Below are positions 6,001 through 12,397 of a stretch of 15,850 nucleotides of DNA, piece by piece (the first letter of the stretch is position 1; each line of letters opens with the position of its first letter). A model generated the notes under the pieces. That model did not search any database, was not told the origin of the DNA, and saw only the letters and a list, made by a program, of their open reading frames with translations. The stretch is from the NCBI GenBank assembly GCA_016206945.1, contig JACQQP010000159.1:1-15850 (forward strand), given 5' to 3'. Made by a program: the position numbers and the translations under genes. This DNA is from Candidatus Omnitrophota bacterium (GTDB lineage: Bacteria; Omnitrophota; Omnitrophia; Omnitrophales; Danuiimicrobiaceae).

Positions 6001-8094
6001 TTATTTGGATTCAGTTTCTTGCAAAGCTTGCTTGCGGCTGAGATTAATTTTTCCTTGTTCGTCTATGGAAATCACTTTGACCGGAAAGACATCGCCTACT
6101 TTCACATGGTCCTCCACCTTTTTCACATAGCCCTCAGCCAGCTCAGAAACATGGACCAATCCATCCGTCCCCGGGATAATTTCGCAGAACACGCCAAAGG
6201 GCATGATTTTTCGAGCGCGGGCTTGATAGATTTTACCTACTTGTGCCTCTTCGGTAATGGCATTGATGCGCTGAATCGCAATTTCTGAAGCCTTCGCATC
6301 ATTAGAAGCCACGAGGACGCGGCCGTCATCTTCAATATCAACGGTGGCTCCGCTTTCTTCAATGATTTTTCGAATATTCTTTCCTCCCGGACCGATCAGT
6401 TCCCCGATCTTCTCGGGATTAATTTTTAACATGGTAATTCGCGGAGCATAGCTGGACAGGTCCGAGCGCGGGCGAGGAATCGACTTGAGCATGATCTCCA
6501 AGATTTTAAGCCGCGCTTCCTTGGCATCTTGAAGGGCCGTTTTCAGGATGTCCGTGGTAACGCCGCCAATTTTGATGTCCATTTGAATCGACGTAATTCC
6601 ATTGGCCGTTCCTGCTACCTTAAAATCCATATCCCCCAAATGGTCTTCAATGCCGGCAATATCCGTCAAGACGCGCCATTTGCTTCCTTCCTTCACCAGT
6701 CCCATCGCAATGCCACTGACGGGTGCTTTCACGGGAACGCCTGCATCCATAAGCGCGAGTGAGGCACTGCACACGGTCGCCATAGAACTAGAACCGTTGG
6801 ATTCCAAAATGTCGGAAACGACGCGAACCACATAAGGAAACTCTTCCTCAGACGGTATCACAGGTTTTAAAGCACGCTCGGCCAGTGCCCCATGGCCAAT
6901 CTCTCGGCGACCCGGTCCTCGATTGGGTTTCACTTCGCCAACGCTAAAGGGTGGGAAATTATAATGGAGCATAAAACGCTTAAATGTTTCTCCTTCCAAT
7001 GCATCGATCTTTTGTTCATCTCGTCCTGAGCCCAGCGTGGTTACGGCAAGACTCTGAGTTTCGCCACGCGTAAACAGCGCAGAACCATGCGTCCTTGGGA
7101 GAATTCCTACTTCACAAGTGATCGTACGAAATTCCTTAAAACCGCGACCGTCCGGCCGTTCGCCTTTTTCCAAAATAAGAGACCGCACGTCGTTCTGTTC
7201 CAATTCATCAAAGACCGATTTCACTTCAATTTCTTTAAACTCAGGGTTGGCCGTGTCAAAAAGGCCAAGCACTTGTTGATAAAGAAGATCTTTGCCAGCT
7301 ATTCGCTCCTCTTTTGTTTTAAGACGAAAAATGGGAAGAAATTTATTTTTCACATGGGCTTCTACTTTAGAGCGAATTTCCTCCGGAACGGGTTTCGGTT
7401 CGGGTTTGCACTTCGGGCGCCCGCATTTTCGAGCGAGTTCGCGCTGAATGTGAACCATTGCTTTTACTTGCTCCCGCCCAAACTGAATTGCTTGATTCAT
7501 CATCTCTTCCGAAAACTCAGAAGCGCCGCCTTCGATCATGACGATATTCTCCTCCGTCGCCGCCAAAACCAAATCGAGCGTACTTTTCTCAAGCTGAGTG
7601 TAAGTAGGATTCGCGATCCATTTCCCATCCACATAACCCACCCGAACACCTCCAATGGGCATTTCAAATGGGACCTGAGAAATCATGAGTGCAGCCGAAG
7701 CACCTATAATGGAAAGAATATCTGGATTTGCTTCCCCATCTGCAGAAAGCACGGTCGACATGATTTGAACTTCATTATAGTAATGCTCGGGAAAAAGAGG
7801 CCTGAGAGGCCGATCAATCAAGCGGGAAGTAAGGATTTCCTTCTCGCTAGGACGGCCTTCCCTTTTAAAAAATCCGCCCGGAATTTTACCCGCAGCATAG
7901 GTCCTTTCTCGATAGTCGACCGTGAGCGGAAAGAAATCCTGCTCGTCTTTAACCTCCTTTGACTCGACGACGGTCGTTAAGACAACCGTACCGCCGCTTT
8001 GAACCGTCACGGCACCGTCCGATTGTTTGGCCATACGGCCTGTTTCTATGATTAAGTCCTCGGAACCAATTTTTGTAGCCACTTTTGTGATCAT
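6001..8094 (-). CDS. pnp: Polyribonucleotide nucleotidyltransferase (PNPase)
   Basis: A 697-residue phosphorolytic 3'-5' exoribonuclease of mRNA decay; family members are trimers and associate with the RNA degradosome in some bacteria. The length is typical. Two RNase PH-like domains are separated by a helical linker; GERPDGR-type sequence (about 312-318) marks the start of the second, catalytic one, followed by LFTRGETQSL and the GHGALAERAL segment. A KH domain (IGPGGKNIRKIIEESGA) is near residues 553-615 and an S1 domain (FGVFCEIIPGTDGLVHVSE) near 620-690. The ATG at 8094-8092 is preceded by AAGGGAAACG, a weak ribosome binding site. It is directly downstream of rpsO, as in many bacteria, with a perfect 15-bp hairpin in the leader. 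The stop is TAA, ten bases before the 5766-5990 element. Confidence 0.97.
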   Translation of the reverse strand: MITKVATKIGSEDLIIETGRMAKQSDGAVTVQSGGTVVLTTVVESKEVKDEQDFFPLTVDYRERTYAAGKIPGGFFKREGRPSEKEILTSRLIDRPLRPLFPEHYYNEVQIMSTVLSADGEANPDILSIIGASAALMISQVPFEMPIGGVRVGYVDGKWIANPTYTQLEKSTLDLVLAATEENIVMIEGGASEFSEEMMNQAIQFGREQVKAMVHIQRELARKCGRPKCKPEPKPVPEEIRSKVEAHVKNKFLPIFRLKTKEERIAGKDLLYQQVLGLFDTANPEFKEIEVKSVFDELEQNDVRSLILEKGERPDGRGFKEFRTITCEVGILPRTHGSALFTRGETQSLAVTTLGSGRDEQKIDALEGETFKRFMLHYNFPPFSVGEVKPNRGPGRREIGHGALAERALKPVIPSEEEFPYVVRVVSDILESNGSSSMATVCSASLALMDAGVPVKAPVSGIAMGLVKEGSKWRVLTDIAGIEDHLGDMDFKVAGTANGITSIQMDIKIGGVTTDILKTALQDAKEARLKILEIMLKSIPRPRSDLSSYAPRITMLKINPEKIGELIGPGGKNIRKIIEESGATVDIEDDGRVLVASNDAKASEIAIQRINAITEEAQVGKIYQARARKIMPFGVFCEIIPGTDGLVHVSELAEGYVKKVEDHVKVGDVFPVKVISIDEQGKINLSRKQALQETESK

Positions 8095-8111
8095 GTTTTT
8101 ATCGTTTCCCT

Positions 8112-8167
8112 TTTCTCTATCACCGTCATTACGGGTATAAAGGATTTATACCCGTAATGGCGAGAAA
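8112..8167 (-). promoter_or_regulatory. rpsO-pnp intergenic hairpin, candidate RNase III/PNPase control site
   Basis: CATTACGGGTATAAA (8127-8141) and TTTATACCCGTAATG (8145-8159) make a perfect 15-bp stem with a 3-base loop. An outer TTTCTC/GAGAAA pair (8112-8117 with 8162-8167) extends it. It lies between the rpsO stop and the pnp start. In E. coli a stem-loop in the same position is cut by RNase III and mediates pnp autoregulation; the analogy is positional only. There is no T-tract, so a terminator is less likely. Confidence 0.6.
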
Positions 8168-8168
8168 G

Positions 8169-8438
8169 TTATTTCCTTAAGTCAAGTTGCGTAATCAACT
8201 TCTTGTAGCGCTCGGGGCTCTGGCGTTCTAAATAGGCGAGCAGACGCTTCCGTTTTTCAACCAATCCAATCAGTCCTCGGCGAGAATGGTGGTCCTTCTT
8301 ATGGATTTTTGAATGCCCCGTTAATTGGTTGATGCGCGAAGTTAAAAGTGCAATTTGAACTTCACTTGATCCCGTGTCAGACTGAGCACGCTGATATTTC
8401 TTAATGGTAGCCGTTTTGTTCTCTTCACTTATCGACAT
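8169..8438 (-). CDS. rpsO: 30S ribosomal protein S15
   Basis: The 89-residue S15 binds the 16S rRNA central domain early in small-subunit assembly and contacts the 23S rRNA in a subunit bridge. The signature DTGSSEVQIALLTSRI (about 21-36) and the conserved HKKDHHSRRGL segment (about 46-56) are present; the length is exactly that of the family. The ATG at 8438-8436 follows AAGGAGAT, a strong Shine-Dalgarno. A reading frame to 8465 would place that site inside the coding region and is rejected. It is followed by pnp and preceded by the GIY-YIG element. S15 commonly represses its own translation through leader structure; here the 8463-8502 hairpin lies upstream, but no S15 site is recognised. 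Confidence 0.97.
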   Translation of the reverse strand: MSISEENKTATIKKYQRAQSDTGSSEVQIALLTSRINQLTGHSKIHKKDHHSRRGLIGLVEKRKRLLAYLERQSPERYKKLITQLDLRK

Positions 8439-8462
8439 AATTGTTCTATCTCCTTCAATGAG

Positions 8463-8502
8463 CACGCAACTTATGAAACGCAGTAAACATAAGTTGCTGT
8501 GC
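8463..8502 (-). promoter_or_regulatory. Hairpin upstream of rpsO
   Basis: On the minus strand GCACAGCAACTTATG (8502-8488) pairs with CATAAGTTGCGTGC (8475-8462), with a one-base bulge and a 12-base loop. It stands just before the rpsO Shine-Dalgarno. One arm also belongs to the inverted repeat around the 8524-8760 gene, so two foldings compete. It could be a terminator-like end of the ribF unit, a leader control site, or the end of the element. Confidence 0.5.
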
Positions 8503-8801
8503 GAATTGAACCCAGCACTAATTTTACAACAACAGTGAGGCCTTTATGCGCCTCTTAAGGTGGGTTCTTGATTGGCCATAATGTTTCAGTTTTCGTTCCC
8601 TTGCTCTCGCATCTTCCTCTGCTAAATAAGCTTCATAATATACTAGTTTCCAAGTCCGGCCATCGTTATTATGTTCCGATAGTCTTCTATCCAAATTATT
8701 TGTATACCCATAATACAGCTCCTCGTTATGTCTATTTTGTAAAACGTATCTGTAAAACATGTAAAATTAGTGCTGGGTCAAATTCAGCCAGCAAACTTAC
8801 G
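8488..8801 (-). mobile_element. Second GIY-YIG-bearing inverted-repeat element
   Basis: Imperfect inverted repeats of about 40 bases (8488-8527 and 8761-8801) surround a GIY-YIG gene. The inner 18 bases are perfect (ACCCAGCACTAATTTTAC at 8510-8527; its reverse complement at 8761-8778), and the outer part (CATAAGTTGCTG versus CGTAAGTTTGCTG) matches with small gaps. The right end begins immediately after the ribF TGA stop (8804-8802). The repeat sequence is unrelated to TCCCATCACC. Unlike the other elements, no matching TGA is seen at the rpsO side, so its exact ends are uncertain. Confidence 0.7.
8524..8760 (-). CDS. Small GIY-YIG nuclease domain protein
   Basis: A 78-residue protein that is almost only a GIY-YIG domain: YRYVL at 3-7 (GIY position), YYG at 16-18, R25/R26, H30 in EHN, and E55 in ARERKLKH. 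It is of the short, single-domain kind (WKLVYYEAY...RERKLKHYG). It is shorter than the 182-517 protein and differs from it in sequence, so it is not a recent copy. The ATG (8760-8758) directly follows the inverted repeat end TTTTAC, and the TAA stop (8526-8524) lies inside the other repeat, so the repeats bracket the gene exactly. No clear Shine-Dalgarno is visible. It is inserted between ribF and rpsO, which are adjacent in many bacteria. DNA cleavage is family knowledge; the biological role is unknown. Confidence 0.85.
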   Translation of the reverse strand: MFYRYVLQNRHNEELYYGYTNNLDRRLSEHNNDGRTWKLVYYEAYLAEEDARARERKLKHYGQSRTHLKRRIKASLLL

Positions 8802-9809
8802 TCACTTTGTTCCGTAAGTTTGGGCTTCATTAAACCATCTTTGCCCGGCTTCTATATCCTCTCTAATTTGTTTTCGGAGCGCCTCAGGGTCGCGAAAAGC
8901 AACCTCTGGACGCAGACGTGCACCGATGGTAACTTCCACCGTTTTACCATTCAATTCCCCATCAAAATCTAAAATATGAACTTCTGGAATCGCCGCGTTA
9001 TCTCCAGCGAAAGTGGGCCTTCTTCCATAATTCATAAGCGCCCTCAAGCGAGCTCCGATGAGGCGCGCTTCAAAACTGGCCCAACCTTTCGTGCGTTCCA
9101 TCAGGCGACATTCCATGATTCGAACCCAAGTTGCATAAACTCCTTCCGGCGGCATTACTTCGCTGTGCGGATCCAGATTGAGCGTCGGAAAACCAAGACC
9201 CCTCCCACGGCCGCTGCCTGAAATGACCGTACCAAAAAAAGAATAAGGCCTTCCTAAAAGCGCTCCAGCTTCCTCTAACTTTCCGTCGCGAACCAAAAAG
9301 CGGATCGCGCTGCTTGAGACGTTCTGGCCCTTCACTTGAAAGGGTGGAGCCTCGAAAAATCTAAATCCGTATTGATCGGCTAGCTGCCTCATCAAGTTGC
9401 TGTCACCCAAACGGTTATGACCAAAACGAGCATTATATCCAAGACAGACTTCACGGGCACCTAACCGCTCAACAAAAATGTCACGGACGAATGCGTCCGG
9501 ATTTTTCTCCGATAGAGAGATCGTAAAGTCAACCAAGAAACACAATTCCACCCCTGCTTGCTTCAGGAGAAAAAGTTTGTGAATGAGCGAACTTAAAATC
9601 GGAGGATCCTCTCTTCGGTGTAACACCCGCTGAGGATGCTCCTTAAACGTAAAAATGGACGCCGTTCCGCCAATTTGCGCTGCGCGCTCACGAACCGTCT
9701 TGATAATTTCTAAATGCCCCAGGTGCACGCCGTCAAAATTCCCTAACGCCACAACGAGCCGAGGATAATCTTCTTTTCGAAACTGGCTAAGATCTGTGAC
9801 AATCTTCAT
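8802..9809 (-). CDS. ribF: Bifunctional riboflavin kinase / FAD synthetase
   Basis: A 335-residue enzyme that phosphorylates riboflavin to FMN and adenylylates FMN to FAD. The N-terminal nucleotidyltransferase domain has GNFDGVHLGH (23-32), FKEHP and the GYNARFGHNRLGD segment. The C-terminal kinase domain has GRGLGFPTLNL, PPEGVYATWV, MNYGRRPTF and EVHILDFDGEL. The start ATG at 9809-9807 is preferred over the frame to 9848, because that extension (13 residues) is translated element sequence and GCGGTGAT sits just before the inner ATG. A stretch of about 20 residues (about 234-253, MECRLMERTKGW...) between the kinase motifs looks longer than usual. The stop TGA lies in the loop of a 9-bp stem that includes the last codons. 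The order truB-ribF-rpsO is conserved. Confidence 0.95.
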   Translation of the reverse strand: MKIVTDLSQFRKEDYPRLVVALGNFDGVHLGHLEIIKTVRERAAQIGGTASIFTFKEHPQRVLHRREDPPILSSLIHKLFLLKQAGVELCFLVDFTISLSEKNPDAFVRDIFVERLGAREVCLGYNARFGHNRLGDSNLMRQLADQYGFRFFEAPPFQVKGQNVSSSAIRFLVRDGKLEEAGALLGRPYSFFGTVISGSGRGRGLGFPTLNLDPHSEVMPPEGVYATWVRIMECRLMERTKGWASFEARLIGARLRALMNYGRRPTFAGDNAAIPEVHILDFDGELNGKTVEVTIGARLRPEVAFRDPEALRKQIREDIEAGQRWFNEAQTYGTK

Positions 9810-9939
9810 CCCATCACCGCCACGGCAGGAGCACGATTTAAGAAGCAATTTTGTGCTTCGAGTGAAGCGTGCTCTTCAATTTTCGTCGAAAATACGCCGC
9901 TCACCTTAAGAGGAGGCGGCGTACGCGGAGGTGATGGGA
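9809..9939 (-). mobile_element. Non-coding four-stem TIR element, copy A2
   Basis: 131 bp between truB and ribF, the same length as A1 and gap-free alignable to it. Terminal inverted repeats lie at 9809-9824 and 9924-9939 (14 of 16 matching). Hairpins: GAGCACG/CGTGCTC (9829-9835 with 9868-9874, holding GAAGCA/TGCTTC 9842-9847/9854-9859), ATTTTC-GTC-GAAAAT (9879-9893), and TACGCCGC/GCGGCGTA (9893-9900 with 9916-9923). Plus-strand TCA flanks are at 9806-9808 and 9940-9942; the latter is the truB stop codon, and the former overlaps the ribF start. Confidence 0.87.
9813..9821 (-). promoter_or_regulatory. Element-supplied ribosome binding site of ribF
   Basis: GGCGGTGAT on the minus strand, followed by GGG and the ATG at 9809-9807. 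It is the terminal repeat of copy A2. Its GGTGAT core pairs with the 16S rRNA 3' end, though GGC replaces the GGA seen at the other end of the element. Confidence 0.65.
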
Positions 9940-10647
9940 TCAACGAACTGCCGAAACCGGCTCCTGAATGATTTGGAGCAATTTCCCGGAATCCAATCTC
10001 TTCAATTCACTGATCGTAACTGCATCCTCCAGACGAAACGAACCGCTTCGAACACGACGCAATTGGGATAAAACGGCAAAACACCCGAGTGACTCTCCCA
10101 AATCGTTTACCAGCGTTCTCAAATACGTCCCTTTTGAAACACGCGCAAAAAAACGTACTTTGGGAAGATCGATCGCTTCGATCCGGAACTCATAAACCGT
10201 TACCGTCCGCTTGGGACGATCTACCACCTTGCCTGCGCGCGCCAGTCGATACAAGCGAATGCCTTGGTGTTTGAGCGCAGAGACCATGGGAGGAATTTGT
10301 TCCAAAACGCCTGTAAATTTACGAAATACCTCCTCAATATTTTCTCGAGAAATACCCGTCCAATCGCCCCGGCCCAGGACCGCACCCGAGGCATCATGGG
10401 TGTCTGTTTTGATTCCAAGCTCGATGGTGCCGTAATAATCTTTATCACAGGAGGAAAGTTCGCCAGACCTTTTTGTCGCTCCTGCTAAGAGAATCACTAA
10501 AACACCCGTTGCCAAGGGATCCAAAGTCCCTGCGTGTCCCACCTTGCGGATACGGAAGCGACCGCGGATAAAGGCACAAACATCATGGGAAGTCCATCCC
10601 GCCTCTTTGTCAACCACCAAAATTCCACTCAATTGCGGCGAATCCAT
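9940..10647 (-). CDS. truB: tRNA pseudouridine(55) synthase TruB
   Basis: A 235-residue pseudouridine synthase making Psi55 in the tRNA T-loop. The catalytic aspartate is D43 in HAGTLDPLATGVL. KDYYGTIELGIKTDTHDASG (residue ~67 onward), PPMVSALKHQGIRLYRLAR and KGTYLRTLVNDLG are the other family motifs, in order. It has the short form of the C-terminal region without a clear full PUA domain. GTG (10650) and ATG (10647) are adjacent in frame; the ATG is used here. The start directly follows the nrnA TAA stop with no good Shine-Dalgarno, which suggests coupling. The stop TGA (9942-9940) borders copy A2. Confidence 0.96.
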   Translation of the reverse strand: MDSPQLSGILVVDKEAGWTSHDVCAFIRGRFRIRKVGHAGTLDPLATGVLVILLAGATKRSGELSSCDKDYYGTIELGIKTDTHDASGAVLGRGDWTGISRENIEEVFRKFTGVLEQIPPMVSALKHQGIRLYRLARAGKVVDRPKRTVTVYEFRIEAIDLPKVRFFARVSKGTYLRTLVNDLGESLGCFAVLSQLRRVRSGSFRLEDAVTISELKRLDSGKLLQIIQEPVSAVR

Positions 10648-10650
10648 CAC

Positions 10651-11703
10651 TTAGAAACTTGTTTTTTGGTTTTGTTTTGCGAGCGCCAATTTGATTTGTT
10701 CCAAAATCTTCCGCGTGGCCTCTTCTAGAGTTCCGTGGATCGTGCACCCCGCCGCCTTCTTGTGGCCTCCCCCTCCAAAATAAGCGGCCACTTGTGCGAC
10801 ATCGTAATCGCCCCGGGAACGAAACGAAACCTTGACCTGTCCATCCTGTGAACCGTCCATTTCACTCATAAAAAAAGCAAACTGCACTTCTTTAATATAC
10901 TTCAGAAAATCAATAAAACCTTCCGTATCTTCATACGTTGCCCCTGTTCGCTTCAAATCATTGCGCGTCAGGCCCACCCATGCAATGGTTCCATCCGGGC
11001 TCCTCTGCACCTTACCCAAAAGCAAACTGTACAATTGAATTTTCTCCAGGGAATAAGTCGCATAAAGCTCGTCATTGATTTTTTCAATGTCAATTCCCGT
11101 TTGAATCAACTCTGATGCGATTTGATGAGATTTCACAGTGGTATTACTATATTTAAAAGATCCGGTATCTGTGGAAATAGATACATAAAGGCACGTTGCC
11201 TCTTCCTGATTCAACTTCATTTTAAACCATTTAAAAATATCATAGACCACCTCACCTGCCGCAGAAGCCGAAGGCCGAATGTAATTATAATGGCCGAAAT
11301 GCGTGTTACTGATGTGGTGATCAATATTGAAAATTTCTGTGGTAGGTGCCAAAAGACTTTGAACGCTTCCGACGCGTTCGAGTGTCGGGCAATCTGCCAC
11401 GACAAGGGCATCAAATTTACGGCCCTCCGGTACTTCTTTCACTTGGCGCCACCTCTTCGCGGGGAGACAAGCAAGCCGCTCCGGAAAGGGATCTTCACAT
11501 GCGATCAAGGTTTTTTTCCCGAGCCGTCTCAGAAGCGATTCCAACGCGAGAATGGAGCCAATCGCATCGCCCTCCGGACTCACATGTGAGGCGAGCAAGA
11601 AATTATCTTTGTTTTTAAGCGCTCGGCAAAACATTGCGAGGGAATCGTTTTTATGCCGCGCTTTTCTTCTACGCTTCGTCGTGTATTTTTTTAATGATTC
11701 CAT
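10651..11703 (-). CDS. nrnA: DHH/DHHA1 phosphoesterase, NrnA-type oligoribonuclease/pAp phosphatase
   Basis: A 350-residue DHH-family phosphoesterase that degrades short oligoribonucleotides and, in many members, dephosphorylates 3'-phosphoadenosine 5'-phosphate. Metal-binding motifs: HVSPEGDAIGS (H40, D46), VVADCP (D104), IDHH (D128-H130) and STDTGSF (D179). The DHHA1 motif GGGHKKAAGC lies at 311-320. It lies in the conserved position between rbfA and truB. The start is uncertain: the ATG at 11703 overlaps the end of rbfA by 35 bases and adds a basic 23-residue leader, whereas the ATG at 11634 (MFCRALKNKDNFLLASH) matches the usual family N-terminus. Neither has a convincing Shine-Dalgarno. 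Confidence 0.93.
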   Translation of the reverse strand: MESLKKYTTKRRRKARHKNDSLAMFCRALKNKDNFLLASHVSPEGDAIGSILALESLLRRLGKKTLIACEDPFPERLACLPAKRWRQVKEVPEGRKFDALVVADCPTLERVGSVQSLLAPTTEIFNIDHHISNTHFGHYNYIRPSASAAGEVVYDIFKWFKMKLNQEEATCLYVSISTDTGSFKYSNTTVKSHQIASELIQTGIDIEKINDELYATYSLEKIQLYSLLLGKVQRSPDGTIAWVGLTRNDLKRTGATYEDTEGFIDFLKYIKEVQFAFFMSEMDGSQDGQVKVSFRSRGDYDVAQVAAYFGGGGHKKAAGCTIHGTLEEATRKILEQIKLALAKQNQKTSF

Positions 11704-12016
11704 CGATTTTCATTGCCTCATTAAGTGATTCGTCAAAGATAAATGACAAGTGCGGCGTAAAACGTAACTTCAAGGAAGCTGCAATATCGTGTTGTAAAAA
11801 TCCACGCGCCTGTTCTAGGCCTTTCCGAGTCTCTTCTCTGGCACTCTGCGTGCCGAGTACACTGTAAAAAACACGCGCGTATTTAAGGTCGTCGCTCATC
11901 TTGACATCGGTAATCGTCATAAAGCCAATGCGCTCGTCCCGAAGCCCCTTAGAAAGCCTGGACGCCAACTCATGTTTCACCAAAGCTGCAACTCGATCGG
12001 CACGTTTTCCCTGCAT
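11669..12016 (-). CDS. rbfA: 30S ribosome-binding factor RbfA
   Basis: A 115-residue type II KH protein that binds late 30S precursors and helps 16S rRNA 5'-end maturation and cold adaptation. Family features are RADRVAALVKHELASRL at the N-terminus, DERIGFMTITDVKMSDDLKYARVFYSV in the middle, and LRFTPHLSFIFDESL toward the end. The ATG at 12016-12014 is preferred to the TTG at 12022 two codons earlier; the ATG is two bases after the upstream DUF503 TGA stop (12021-12019), so translation is probably coupled. The 3' end overlaps the longer nrnA frame. Position between infB/ylxP and nrnA is the conserved one. Confidence 0.94.
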   Translation of the reverse strand: MQGKRADRVAALVKHELASRLSKGLRDERIGFMTITDVKMSDDLKYARVFYSVLGTQSAREETRKGLEQARGFLQHDIAASLKLRFTPHLSFIFDESLNEAMKIDGIIKKIHDEA

Positions 12017-12018
12017 GG

Positions 12019-12300
12019 TCAAAAAATTTCTATCCGCTGGTTCGTCATTTCAGTTTCCCGTTCCGCACGAACGAAATCGGCGACATAATTCAACGTCTGA
12101 TCCACAAATTTCTTCTCCCCGCCGACCGCTACGACTACGACCAGGCTCGATTGCCACAGATCCATGCCGTCGAGCTCAGCAACCGATACATTAAAACGCT
12201 TCCTCATCCGAGTTACGAGACTTTTTAAGATCATGCGCTTTTCCTTAAGCGACTGGGGCTTAGGAAAATGAAGCTCCAACTGGAGTGTTCCAATAATCAC
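12019..12300 (-). CDS. ylxP: DUF503 / YlxP-family protein
   Basis: A 93-residue small protein recognised by IIGTLQLELHFPKPQSLKEKR followed by the RFNVSVAELDGMDLWQ segment, which is the DUF503 signature. The gene sits between infB and rbfA, exactly where ylxP lies in Bacillus; the molecular function is not established, though the context points to ribosome or RNA metabolism. The start is taken as GTG at 12300-12298, right before IIGTLQLEL. Reading further upstream to 12348 would add FSVLCTLFSVLY, which is translated ACAGAGT-type repeat. No Shine-Dalgarno is visible. The GTGA at this start is the flanking direct repeat of the upstream element; removing the element would make it ATG overlapping the infB stop. 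Confidence 0.87.
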   Translation of the reverse strand: MIIGTLQLELHFPKPQSLKEKRMILKSLVTRMRKRFNVSVAELDGMDLWQSSLVVVVAVGGEKKFVDQTLNYVADFVRAERETEMTNQRIEIF

Positions 12301-12397
12301 GTGTAAATAGAGTACAGAGAACAGCGTACAGAGAACAGAGTAGAACAAAAAAGCGTGCGGAGTCTGGTTTCTGTACTCTGGTTTCTGTGCTCTTGGC
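12300..12397 (-). mobile_element. TGA-flanked heptad-hairpin element, ACAGAGT type, in infB-ylxP
   Basis: 98 bp that form one imperfect hairpin. The arms are 12310-12344 (units ACAGAGA, ACAGCGT, ACAGAGA, ACAGAGT) and 12361-12393 (AGTCTGGTTTCTGTACTCTGG and following, here as the other strand). Plus-strand TCA flanks are at 12297-12299 and 12398-12400 (the infB stop). The infB-proximal end aligns with the 1-47 element (AAGAGCACAGAAACCAG against AAGAGAACAGAAAACAG) but lacks the TCCC tip. No ribosome binding site is supplied to the downstream gene here. Confidence 0.68.

Noticed and set aside
7087..7962. Plus-strand ORF of 291 codons
   Set aside because: Antisense shadow of pnp; composition is that of a reversed gene, with no recognisable domain.
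9810..9848. N-terminal extension of ribF (13 residues)
   Set aside because: Encoded by copy A2; the inner ATG has the ribosome binding site and begins the usual RibF N-terminus.
10641..10653. AAGTGATGG at the truB start as a remnant of a TCCCATCACC element
   Set aside because: Only a few bases match and no partner end exists; it is explained by the TAA stop next to GTG ATG.
12301..12348. N-terminal extension of the DUF503 gene (FYSVLCTLFSVLY)
   Set aside because: Same repeat family read in frame; the DUF503 fold starts at the GTG at 12300.
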